From Endomicrobium sp. (lineage in GTDB: Bacteria > Elusimicrobiota > Endomicrobiia > Endomicrobiales > Endomicrobiaceae), in contig JAITKZ010000056.1 in assembly GCA_031278115.1 (NCBI GenBank), positions 1 to 14,287 of the forward strand: a stretch of DNA of 14,287 bases, in the 5' to 3' direction. This document shows, piece after piece, positions 7,478 through 14,287 of the stretch. A program made the position numbers and the translations under genes. The notes beneath the pieces are model-generated. The model was not told the DNA's origin. It worked only from the letters and a program-made list of their open reading frames with translations, and did not search any database. Numbering within the stretch: the first letter of the stretch is position 1; the number at the start of each line of letters is the position of its first letter.

Positions 7478-7990
7478 CTAAGCCCAAACTTCTTTTGCTT
7501 CTTTCCCTAAAACAACTTTCTTAGCTGGATATATAGGTTTAACTATTTCCTCAGGTTTAAACCACAATTTAATTTCTCTTTCAGCTTCAGAAGTATCTGA
7601 AGAACAGTGGACAACATTTTCATATACACCTTTTGTTGTTATTCTTCCGTAAGCTCCTCGTATTGATACAGGATCGGCTTCTTCAGGATTTGTTGCTCCA
7701 GCGATTTTTCTCATTCTGGCGATAGCATCTTCGCCTTGATATACAAAAGCCAAAACTCTATCCCAAGGCTCACCATAAACTTTGCCCTGTATATAGTCAA
7801 CTAATTCTCCAAAAAAAGGCTTGTCTTTAAGCTGATAATAATGTTGCTCAGCCAGTTCTTTACTCACCTTAACGGCTTTTGCACCTATTATAAGCATTCT
7901 AGCTTCAGAGAGTTTAGTTAGAATATTTCCTGTTAAAGATTTTTTTACTCCGTCTGGTTTAATTAAAATTAAAAGCCCTTCAATTGCCAT
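7478..7990 (-). CDS. ndk: Nucleoside diphosphate kinase
   Basis: Ndk transfers the gamma-phosphate from ATP to (d)NDPs through a phosphohistidine, supplying NTPs and dNTPs. The 170-residue protein has 'LILIKPDGVKK' near residues 7-17, 'KDKPFFGELVDYI' at 55-67, 'GATNPEEADPVSIRGAYG' at 98-115 and the active-site segment 'ENVVHCSSDTSEAEREI' with catalytic His128. It is about 25 residues longer than the common 140-150-residue enzymes because of a C-terminal extension (WFKPEEIVKPIYPAKK…). The active-site neighbours differ from the common HGSD: the fourth position is Ser rather than Asp. I recall other long-form bacterial Ndk proteins with similar wording. The gene is the last of psd-pssA-ndk, 9 bp after pssA. 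It supplies NTPs, including CTP that feeds CDP-diacylglycerol synthesis, a plausible but unproven link with its neighbours. Confidence 0.95.
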   Translation of the reverse strand: MAIEGLLILIKPDGVKKSLTGNILTKLSEARMLIIGAKAVKVSKELAEQHYYQLKDKPFFGELVDYIQGKVYGEPWDRVLAFVYQGEDAIARMRKIAGATNPEEADPVSIRGAYGRITTKGVYENVVHCSSDTSEAEREIKLWFKPEEIVKPIYPAKKVVLGKEAKEVWA

Positions 7991-7999
7991 ATCCTGCTC

Positions 8000-8773
8000 C
8001 TATATTCTTTTTTTATAAGCGTTGTAATATTTTACTCCAATGCCAATCAATCCTGAGAAAACGTATAAACTAAACAATATAAAAATTATATTTTGTGGGA
8101 ATGTAATCATTAAAAATAAAAGTAGTACAACTAAAACCAAAAGTCTGAAAGTTTTAGGTTTGGATAAACTCATCTTTTTGAAAGAATAATAAGGTATGCT
8201 TGAAACCATTAGCAAAGACAAAATCACCATTACAACAGGCATTGTCTTAAAGAAAAGTGGCATGCTTTTCATTAAAATCGGAATTGTTTTAAAAGACAAA
8301 GACTGACCAGGATCTGCAAAAAGTTCGTAGCTTAAAACAAAAGACAATAACAGTCCTGCAGATGCAGGCGTGGGAAGTCCCATAAAAGAACTATGCACCA
8401 CACCTGCTTGAGCATGAACGTTAAATTTTGCAAGTCTTAATGCGCTACATAAAACAAACAGTATAGCTATAGCTATACCAACTTTTCCCATTGAGCTTAA
8501 AACAAGTTGATACATCATAACAGAGGGAGCAAGCCCGAATGAAACTAAATCGCTTAAAGAATCTAGCTGAATACCAAACTCGCTTGTTGTTTTTGTAAGT
8601 CTCGCAACTCTTCCATCAGTCATATCAAATGCTACTGCAAGTATAAGAAACCATGCTGATTTTGTAAAATCGCCGTCTATAGACGACAATATTGACAAAT
8701 AACCACAACTCATATTTCCGCATGTTAAAAGACTCGGCAGTATGTAGATGCCCTTCTTCATTTTTTCGCTCAC
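8000..8773 (-). CDS. pssA: CDP-diacylglycerol-serine O-phosphatidyltransferase
   Basis: This integral membrane enzyme makes phosphatidylserine from CDP-diacylglycerol and L-serine. The CDP-alcohol phosphotransferase signature is complete. Counting from the TTG at 8779, Asp52-xx-Asp55-Gly56-xx-Ala59-Arg60-x8-Gly69-x3-Asp73-x3-Asp77 supplies the metal and CDP contacts. Hydrophobic segments near 40-52, 80-113, 139-150, 180-194 and 213-246 fit a multi-helix membrane protein. An in-frame TTG at 8779 would give 259 residues and overlap the psd stop by 4 bp, but the ribosome site AAGGAAG directly abuts it. The GTG at 8773 has about 6 nt spacing from that site, so I prefer it (257 residues, 2 bp after psd). 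Downstream of psd and upstream of ndk, it forms the phosphatidylethanolamine branch with Psd, which decarboxylates its product. Confidence 0.93.
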   Translation of the reverse strand: MSEKMKKGIYILPSLLTCGNMSCGYLSILSSIDGDFTKSAWFLILAVAFDMTDGRVARLTKTTSEFGIQLDSLSDLVSFGLAPSVMMYQLVLSSMGKVGIAIAILFVLCSALRLAKFNVHAQAGVVHSSFMGLPTPASAGLLLSFVLSYELFADPGQSLSFKTIPILMKSMPLFFKTMPVVMVILSLLMVSSIPYYSFKKMSLSKPKTFRLLVLVVLLLFLMITFPQNIIFILFSLYVFSGLIGIGVKYYNAYKKRI

Positions 8774-8775
8774 TG

Positions 8776-9402
8776 TCAACTTCCTTTATTTATGCTTGCA
8801 AAAATAGTTACACCTGACACAACTTTATTACCCTTCTTTACTTTAACTTCAACATTTTTGGGCATATGAAGGTCAACCTGAGAACCAAATTTTATTACGC
8901 CAATTTTATCGCCTACTTTCAAAATATCTCCAGGCTTTACCCAAGAAATGCATCGCCTTGCAAGAATGCCAGCTATCTGTTTAACCAAATATTTCCCGTT
9001 TTCATTTTCTATTGTTATTGCATTTTGTTCATTTACTATATGAGCCTCAGGCTCCATAGCTTTCAGAAACTTGCCGGGTTTATATTCAACACTTAAAACT
9101 TTACCGGCAATAGGAGATCTTTGAAGATGAACATCTAATACAGATAAGAATACTCTGACAACTTTTTCTTTTTCATTTTCGCCTACTTCTAAAACAGTGC
9201 CATTGCACGGGGAAAGGATAAGATTTGCCCCTAGAGTTATCTTTATCTTTGGATCTCTAAAGAAGTAGAGGCAAAATAAAGAATCTAAAATACACAAAAC
9301 ACCTGCTAGAGATGCAAATTTACCGAAACCAGAAACAACCAACACTATTCCTAAAATGAGAGGAATTAAAATAAATGGATAACCTTCTTTCACAACTTGC
9401 AT
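8776..9402 (-). CDS. psd: Phosphatidylserine decarboxylase proenzyme (short type)
   Basis: Psd converts phosphatidylserine to phosphatidylethanolamine at the membrane. It is a pyruvoyl enzyme made by self-cleavage. The 208-residue length matches the short class, not the longer E. coli class. Two hydrophobic segments lie at about 8-48, followed by 'FFRDP' at 47-51, 'SPCNGTV' at 64-70, 'LSVLDVHLQRSPIAG' at 86-100 with conserved Asp90 and His92, and the processing site 'KFGSQVDLHMP'. Cleavage is expected between Gly173 and Ser174, with Ser174 becoming the pyruvoyl group. This FGS site replaces the LGST of the longer class and is normal for the short one. The ATG at 9402 is preceded by AAAAGGAA at good spacing. 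The gene lies about 35 nt downstream of a near-consensus promoter and just before pssA, so product-forming and substrate-forming steps are co-expressed. Confidence 0.94.
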   Translation of the reverse strand: MQVVKEGYPFILIPLILGIVLVVSGFGKFASLAGVLCILDSLFCLYFFRDPKIKITLGANLILSPCNGTVLEVGENEKEKVVRVFLSVLDVHLQRSPIAGKVLSVEYKPGKFLKAMEPEAHIVNEQNAITIENENGKYLVKQIAGILARRCISWVKPGDILKVGDKIGVIKFGSQVDLHMPKNVEVKVKKGNKVVSGVTIFASINKGS

Positions 9403-9443
9403 TATTATTCCTTTTAAGCATAAAATCTTTCAAATTTGCTTGG

Positions 9444-9472
9444 ATTCTACTAAATACACCAAATTATGTCAA
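9444..9472 (-). promoter_or_regulatory. Sigma70-type promoter of psd-pssA-ndk
   Basis: The minus strand has TTGACA (plus coordinates 9467-9472), exactly 17 nt of spacer, then TAGAAT (9444-9449). This is a perfect -35 with a five-of-six -10. Transcription would start near 9437, leaving a leader of about 35 nt before the psd ATG. It sits in the 108-bp gap after prfB. Confidence 0.8.
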
Positions 9473-9510
9473 AACCTTAAACACAAAAACCTATTGAAAA
9501 ATGAATAATA

Positions 9511-10600
9511 TTATTTATTCCTACTTCCCAATTTCCAAGAGAGGTACGCACCAATGAAAGTGTCTATTTCGCCGTCCATTACAGCGCTGGCTTGCGAGGT
9601 TTCATAACCTGTTCTGTGGTCTTTGACAAGCTGATAAGGCATAAAGACATATGAACGTATTTGGCTGCCCCATTCTATAGAGCCTTTTTCATTATAATGT
9701 TTTTCATAAGAAGCTCTCTGTTTTTCTTGTTCAAGTTCGTAAAGCTTAGCTTTTAAGAGTTTCATAGCTGTTGCCCTATTTTTTATTTGCGAGCGATCGT
9801 TTTGCGATTGAGCTATTATTCCTGTAGGCAAGTGGGTTATTCTTACGGCAGAGTCCGTTTTATTTATATGCTGTCCACCTGCTCCTGAGGATCTGTATGT
9901 GTCTATTCTTATATCTTTATCTTCAATTATTATGTCTATATTATCTTCAATTTCAGGGATAACATCAACAGAACTGAAAGAGGTATGTCTTCTCTTATTT
10001 GAGTCAAACGGAGAAATTCTTACAAGTCTGTGGACTCCTATTTCAGACTGTAAAAAACCATGAGCATATTCACCCTTTATTATCATGGTGATGCTTTTGA
10101 TTCCCGCTTCATCACCATCTAAACTATCCACTACTTCAATCTCAAAACCTTTGTCTTCAGCCCATCTTGAATACATTCTTACAAGCATTTGCGCCCAATC
10201 GCAAGATTCAGTACCACCTGCTCCTGCATGTATAGACATTATGGCATTGTTCCTATCATGCTCACCACCCAGCTTTGTTTTTGTTTCAAAAGAAGATAGA
10301 ACTTTCTCTAATTTCCTACTTTCATCTTCTACCTCTTTTAATGCAGTGTCGTCATTTTCAGACTCAGCAAGACTTTTTAAGTCAATTAAATCTTTAACCT
10401 GCAAGTACATATCCTGCCATAAATTGTACAAAGTCTTTAAATCGTCAAGCTCAGACATTACTCTTTTTGCATTGTCCTGATCATTCCAGAAGTTTGGATC
10501 TGATATTTCTTTTTCAAGCTCTTTGATTCTGTTCAGTTTTGAATCTAAATCAAAGAGACCTCCTCAAAGCTTCTATTCTTTCTTTTTGCTGTTGAAGCAT
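9511..10600 (-). CDS. prfB: Peptide chain release factor 2, made by programmed +1 frameshift
   Basis: RF2 ends translation at UGA and UAA. The first frame starts at ATG 10600 (AAGAGG about 7 nt upstream), encodes 16 residues ending RRSL, and hits TGA at 10550-10552. The ribosome must slip +1 on CTT so that the next codon is GAT (10549-10551). The second frame then runs to TAA at 9511, giving about 362 residues, the usual RF2 size. Diagnostic features in full-length numbering are the RF2-type anticodon mimic Ser-Pro-Phe near 196-198 (RISPFDSNKRRHTSF) and the peptidyl-hydrolysis motif Gly-Gly-Gln near 241-243 (SGAGGQHINKTDSAVR). RF2 limits its own synthesis: when it is scarce, the UGA is read slowly and frameshifting rises. 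The gene lies 46 bp after lnt. Without the frameshift only an N-terminally truncated 315-residue frame would be noticed. Confidence 0.96.
10550..10564 (-). promoter_or_regulatory. RF2 programmed frameshift site
   Basis: The minus strand reads AGGAGG (10559-10564), three bases (TCT), the slippery codon CTT (10553-10555) and the in-frame stop TGA (10550-10552). This is the same layout as the known prfB recoding site: an internal Shine-Dalgarno 3 nt before CTT, directly followed by TGA. The base after TGA is T rather than the common C. The site couples RF2 synthesis to RF2 supply. Confidence 0.95.
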
Positions 10601-10646
10601 TTTAGAACCTCTTCATATTTATACACTTATGCAATCAAGTAAAATC

Positions 10647-12173
10647 TTAATTTATTAATCGTCTTTTGAAACGTAAAAATACTGCCAATACTAATAGGGC
10701 AACGCTACAGATCTCTACAAAAACATCATCGTATTTAGTATAGAAAGTTTTAAAATCGTTTTGAAAAAACGTCCCATTGAGCAGTTCTTTTTTTGACACT
10801 TTAGTTTTATCAATAATTATTCCTGAAGGTTCAATAATACCGGAAATGCCAGAATTTGCCGAAACTAAAATAAATTTTCTATTTTCAACAGCTCTAAATA
10901 CATTCATCATAAAATGCTGATATGGAGCTGCCGTATCAAAAAACCATGCGTCGTTTGTATGGTTTGTAAGAGTTTTCGCTCCGTTTAGAACAAACCTTCT
11001 TGCTATATCTGGAAAGAAATTTTCAGAACATATAGTAGCGCCAATAAACAGCTCGCCGTTGTTAAAGACATTTGCATCGCTACCCTCCTTAACGTCTCCC
11101 ATTTTATTTAAAATACCAAAAAATCTTGCAAGAAACCTTCTAAAGGGAATAAACTCGCCAAAAGGCACTAAATGGTTTTTCTTATGGACAACATTATAAT
11201 TATCTGCGCCCTTAAAACCTAAAACAACATTAAATATTTTTTCATCGTCTTCGTTGTAAAATGAGCCGAATATGTTAAAACCTCCGGCACAGATCGCTAA
11301 TTCTTTTGCAAAACTATACAAACTGCCATCTTCTGGAACTATGCCGGGCAAGACAGTTTCTGACCATAAAACTAAGTCTGCTTTAGATTTGCTAACTTCA
11401 AGAGCTTGTTTTTTAAGATTGGATAAAATCTCTTGTCTATAATCTTCATCCCATTTTTTATACTGGTCAATGTTTGTCTGCAATATTGAAACTTTATATT
11501 CTTTATCGCCAAGCAATCTGAATTTATATATTTTATATGTTCCAAATAATGTAAACAAAATTATAAAAGCTAAAGCCATATACAAATAGTTCTTCTTATT
11601 TTTACCAATAATATAAAAATAAAAGCATATGTTGCAAAACAGTATTAAGAAAGAAATTCCATATACTCCAGTAAATTCCGCTATTTGTATAATTTCAGTA
11701 AATTCAAATTGCGAGTAGCCTGTCAACATCCATGGAAACCCGGTAAAAAGATATGTTCTTATATATTCAAGCAAAACCCAAAGACAGGACCCAAAAATAA
11801 CTACAAAGAAATCTGAGAGTTTATTCTTTTTTTGAAAAGAAATATATTTTTGTAACCCAAAACTCCAAATACCCCAATAAAGTGCAAGATATATCCAAAG
11901 AGAGCAGGCAGCTATTACCGCCTGAATATACGAACCTGTATTAAAATGCAACATCGGAACAAGCCAATAAAGTCCAATTGCGTTAAATACAAATCCTGAC
12001 AAGAACCCGCACAGAAAAGAACTAATAGCATTTGTTCTCATTATTACAAAGACAAGTGGAACAAACGCTATCCACATTAGGAAAAACAAATTGAATTTGG
12101 GGAAGGCACATACAGACAATAGCCCAGAAGTCAAACATAATACAGTATTCTTGCTATTTAAATCTATTTTCAT
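10647..12173 (-). CDS. lnt: Apolipoprotein N-acyltransferase
   Basis: Lnt adds the third acyl chain to the N-terminal cysteine of lipoproteins in the inner membrane, implying a diderm cell. The 508-residue protein has hydrophobic helices in about 8-215 and a nitrilase-like catalytic domain from about 225 to 475, then a final helix near 485-500 with a basic tail. The catalytic triad is visible: Glu272 in 'LWSETVLPG', Lys332 in 'VHKKNHLVPFGEF' and Cys382 in 'ATICSENFFPD'. Further conserved parts are 'GFPWMLTGYSQ' at 145-155 and 'NHTNDAWF' at 404-411. The ATG overlaps the stop of the upstream kinase gene (ATGA, 4 bp), suggesting coupled translation. prfB starts 46 bp after its stop. All key residues are present and the length is normal. 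Confidence 0.96.
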   Translation of the reverse strand: MKIDLNSKNTVLCLTSGLLSVCAFPKFNLFFLMWIAFVPLVFVIMRTNAISSFLCGFLSGFVFNAIGLYWLVPMLHFNTGSYIQAVIAACSLWIYLALYWGIWSFGLQKYISFQKKNKLSDFFVVIFGSCLWVLLEYIRTYLFTGFPWMLTGYSQFEFTEIIQIAEFTGVYGISFLILFCNICFYFYIIGKNKKNYLYMALAFIILFTLFGTYKIYKFRLLGDKEYKVSILQTNIDQYKKWDEDYRQEILSNLKKQALEVSKSKADLVLWSETVLPGIVPEDGSLYSFAKELAICAGGFNIFGSFYNEDDEKIFNVVLGFKGADNYNVVHKKNHLVPFGEFIPFRRFLARFFGILNKMGDVKEGSDANVFNNGELFIGATICSENFFPDIARRFVLNGAKTLTNHTNDAWFFDTAAPYQHFMMNVFRAVENRKFILVSANSGISGIIEPSGIIIDKTKVSKKELLNGTFFQNDFKTFYTKYDDVFVEICSVALLVLAVFLRFKRRLIN

Positions 12174-14035
12174 ACTCTAACAAAAGGAATTTCTTGCAGC
12201 AAATTTTTATGAAATATTTTAAGATACTCACTTTTTCTACTAAAATCTTTTATCTCTCCCAAATACATGTTGGTTACCAGCACATGCCTTTCTTTCATCC
12301 CTGCTTCCTCTATTATATCTATTCCGTTTATATCTTCTTTCAATTCATAATCTGCTATTAAAAGTACTTTCTCTTTATTTTTCAATGACTTTAGATAGTT
12401 TAATGCTTCTTTCCCTTGCTTAAAAAACTTTAATCTTATCTCTTTTTCGTACTCCTTCAACTTCTCTTTCCATACTTCATGCACTAACTCTTCATCATCT
12501 ACTATTACTACCTCATATCCCTTCTTTATCTCTATCTTATCTGCAAACCATCTTGGTTTCTCTGCTTTTGGAAATGTTAGTATAATTTCTGTACCAACAT
12601 TTTCTTTAGACTCTATCCTCATTTGCCCTTTAATCGCTTTTAACACACTTTGCACTTGCTCCATCCCTAACCCATGACCGCTCTTCTTTTTACTTGTTTC
12701 TACTTTCTCTCCTTTCATCAACTTCTCTGCAATCTCTTTTGGCATTCCTTGCCCATTATCCTTCCCCCTTATTTCTACTTCTTCTCCTTTTACTTTGTAT
12801 CCAACGCTTATTTCTCCTTTCTTTTTCTCTATTGCTTCTACTCCATTATTTAGTAAGTTTAATAGCATTCTGCTAAAATCAACAAAATTCCCTTTTATAA
12901 ATACAAACTTATCTTCGCTATTAAACATACTTTTTATTTCTATTTCCTTATTTTGCTCTCTTATTTGATTAATAATACGTTCTAAACACAATTTTACTTG
13001 TGTATAATCACTTTCATCTCTATCTTTTGTACCTCTATACTTTTGAAGTAACCTGTCTACTATATTTTCTATACTTCTCGCCACTTCCTCAAATATTCTC
13101 TTTTCTTCTTCAGATAAACTTTTATTCAAATTTAAGTATCCTTTTAACGCTGTTACTGGTTGCGCTAAATCATGTGATACCCATCTTGCTGTATTATATA
13201 GTTCCTTTTTAACTTCTAACTCTTTTTTTAACTCCTCTTTTTTCTTCCTATCTGTAATATCTACTGAAATACCCAATAATCCGACATTTTTACCAGCACT
13301 ATTTGTTAAAGGAAGTTTATGTGACATACAAATTCTAAATCCATTATACATTGAAGCTTTCTCTTCGCCTTTATATACTTTACATTTCTCAATAACTAGT
13401 TTATTTATATTATTATGTTTTTTTGCCTCTCTCTCCGGTAACAAATCCAAAATAGTTTTACCCAAAATCTCATTCGTAGAACTTAATCCTAAATCTTTTG
13501 CCTGAACATCATTACACCCCATATATATGTACTTGTTATTCAACCAATATATGTGTCCCGGCATTTTAGCTATTATGTTAGTTAAGAGTTCCTTTTGCGA
13601 ACGTTCATCAAGTAGAAGCTTTAGCAAAGCTTCTCTTGACAGATTTTCTTTTTTTGACATGTTCGCAATCACATTTATCAAATCTTCGTCATCAATGAAA
13701 TAGCCATAATTACGTTTATTTTCATACTCAGATTTAAAATCAGCTAAATTTGCAAATTTTTGCATTGAAAAATACGGAAATAGTAATCTTACAGAGTCCC
13801 TCAAATATCCAAAGACAGACCATAATATTGTGGTTGATTCTGTAACATTTCCAACATGAATAACATATATATGTTTGTTTGGATATAGATATGGAAGGGA
13901 TAAAATCCATGCGTTTTCTTCAACAAGGTACGAAAATCCGTTTTTTTCATTTGTTCTACGCTTAATTGCATATGCTTGGACACTTTGTTCGTAAGCCTTA
14001 TGAATAGAGTTGTCTTCTTCTATAGCTTTCATCAA
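12170..14035 (-). CDS. Hybrid sensor kinase: CDPS-like C-terminal half, PAS, histidine kinase, receiver
   Basis: The 621-residue frame begins at TTG 14035 (or ATG 14032), with no good ribosome site, because an in-frame TAG lies 51 bp upstream. Residues 1-90 look like the C-terminal half of a tRNA-dependent cyclodipeptide synthase: 'KAIEEDNSIHKAYEQSV' helix, 'FSYLVEE' and 'YVIHVGN'. A PAS domain follows (about 153-262, PGHIYW…GCND…LLGISVDITDRK), then a charged coiled coil. The dimerisation helix has phospho-acceptor His288 (WVSHDLAQP) and the ATPase shows Asn397, DNGQG (426-430) and SGHGLGM (452-458). The receiver (about 505-615) has Asp513-Asp514, phospho-acceptor Asp562, Thr588 and Lys610. 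Kinase and receiver residues are intact. No membrane segment is seen, so it is probably cytosolic. It overlaps lnt by 4 bp. The coding strand of the kinase core is unusually purine-rich. Whether this half is translated is unclear. Confidence 0.85.
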   Translation of the reverse strand: MMKAIEEDNSIHKAYEQSVQAYAIKRRTNEKNGFSYLVEENAWILSLPYLYPNKHIYVIHVGNVTESTTILWSVFGYLRDSVRLLFPYFSMQKFANLADFKSEYENKRNYGYFIDDEDLINVIANMSKKENLSREALLKLLLDERSQKELLTNIIAKMPGHIYWLNNKYIYMGCNDVQAKDLGLSSTNEILGKTILDLLPEREAKKHNNINKLVIEKCKVYKGEEKASMYNGFRICMSHKLPLTNSAGKNVGLLGISVDITDRKKKEELKKELEVKKELYNTARWVSHDLAQPVTALKGYLNLNKSLSEEEKRIFEEVARSIENIVDRLLQKYRGTKDRDESDYTQVKLCLERIINQIREQNKEIEIKSMFNSEDKFVFIKGNFVDFSRMLLNLLNNGVEAIEKKKGEISVGYKVKGEEVEIRGKDNGQGMPKEIAEKLMKGEKVETSKKKSGHGLGMEQVQSVLKAIKGQMRIESKENVGTEIILTFPKAEKPRWFADKIEIKKGYEVVIVDDEELVHEVWKEKLKEYEKEIRLKFFKQGKEALNYLKSLKNKEKVLLIADYELKEDINGIDIIEEAGMKERHVLVTNMYLGEIKDFSRKSEYLKIFHKNLLQEIPFVRV

Positions 14036-14086
14036 AAGGTCTCTACAAGATTCAAAGTGAGGATTTTTTAATTTACTTACGCACTC

Positions 14087-14287
14087 CTACCAATTTACTT
14101 GTGTAAATTTCTCTAAATTTGGCTTACATCGTTTAATCCACGAAACTTGCTCTTCTTCACCTTTAACTATAGCCTCTTCAAGTTCTTCTATTTTAGAATT
14201 TTCCTTTGGTTTTGGTAAATAATTATACCGACTTAAGTATCCTGTACGTACTTCATAACCTTCACAAGTCGCTAAATCAAATTTTTT
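14087..14287 (-). pseudogene. Upstream part of the same sensor gene: CDPS-like N-terminal segment ending at TAG (partial)
   Basis: The minus-strand frame is open from the right window edge for 66 codons and stops at TAG (14087-14089). It is the same frame as the kinase gene, with 18 further sense codons between the TAG and the TTG at 14035. Landmarks are 'GYLSRYNYLPKP', 'GEEEQVSWIKRCKPNLEKF' and 'VNW' just before the stop, followed past the stop by 'ECVSKLKNPHFESCRDLL'. These follow the order of the middle of cyclodipeptide synthases as I remember it: LQRYN-type helix, GxxWIxRN-type helix, then RWDDW-type strand before the next helices. The simplest reading is one gene split by a nonsense change near the second residue of that WxxW-like strand. 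The N-terminal Rossmann-fold part with the nucleophilic Ser lies outside the window. Calling the family CDPS rests on motif memory, not on a search. Confidence 0.6.

Noticed and set aside
10085..10480. 131-codon plus-strand open frame
   Set aside because: Antisense to prfB. It is Ser-rich and low-complexity, mirroring the codons of the real gene.
10550..10552. Stop codon breaking prfB, as if a pseudogene
   Set aside because: The context (AGGAGG, 3 nt, CTT, TGA) is the standard RF2 programmed frameshift site, and both frames are otherwise intact.
10601..10646. Separate promoter for prfB in the lnt-prfB gap
   Set aside because: A TATAAA is present, but no -35 lies at a suitable distance. Read-through from the lnt transcript is enough.
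12694..12876. Leu/Ser-rich plus-strand frame resembling a membrane peptide
   Set aside because: It is the complement of the purine-rich kinase core, which yields Leu, Ser and Phe codons on the other strand. It has no independent start signal.
14087..14089. TAG as a pyrrolysine or other programmed read-through codon
   Set aside because: Nothing around it looks like a recoding signal, the position is not a known functional residue, and a plain nonsense change is simpler.

Overview
This is an AT-rich bacterial chromosomal segment in which every supported gene is read from the minus strand, so biological order runs from the right end of the window to the left. The genes are core bacterial functions: envelope biogenesis, phospholipid synthesis, translation and nucleotide metabolism. 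They are packed with 4-23 bp overlaps or very short gaps. Some genes are decaying: a GTP-type PEP carboxykinase reduced to two ends, a small secreted protein with a frameshifted signal peptide, and a sensor kinase whose N-terminal part is cut by an amber codon. Low GC, a non-discriminating-type AspRS, decay in a compact genome, and a PAS/kinase type I associate from memory with Legionellales and amoeba-associated Chlamydiae suggest a host-associated, reducing genome. An Endomicrobium-like (Elusimicrobia) symbiont is my best guess. That is inference and was not tested by any search.

Right end (14287 to 12170): a sensor gene. Its first part, which enters from outside the window, reads as the middle of a tRNA-dependent cyclodipeptide synthase (CDPS) and stops at an in-frame TAG (14087-14089). 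The same frame then continues through the CDPS C-terminal half into PAS, histidine kinase, ATPase and receiver domains. The apparent ancestral protein is therefore a CDPS-PAS-kinase-receiver fusion. I know of no described system of this kind, and it is the most interesting item here. The kinase core also has a strikingly purine-rich coding strand compared with everything around it.

Middle right (12173 to 7478): lnt (lipoprotein N-acylation) overlaps the kinase stop by 4 bp. It is followed by prfB, which carries the classic RF2 autoregulatory +1 frameshift site, so the full RF2 starts at 10600. A near-consensus sigma70 promoter at 9444-9472 then drives psd-pssA-ndk: phosphatidylethanolamine synthesis from CDP-diacylglycerol and serine (psd is placed before pssA), plus nucleoside diphosphate kinase.

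Middle (7350 to 6450): decay zone. The pckG remnant has a large internal out-of-frame deletion and a one-base loss in an A6 run. The next small secreted-protein gene has a one-base loss in a T6 run. The same type of lesion in two neighbouring genes deserves a second look.

Left part (6380 to 3): a Nudix ADP-ribose pyrophosphatase-like gene, then aspS, then a tightly overlapping group of a short PgpH-like HD phosphodiesterase, ybeY, and two tandem CNNM/CorC-type membrane proteins. The second of these runs off the left end. YbeY carries Asp in place of the third metal-binding His. No tRNA, rRNA, CRISPR array, insertion sequence or convincing intrinsic terminator was seen, and apart from the decay zone no stretch over 300 bases lacks a gene.
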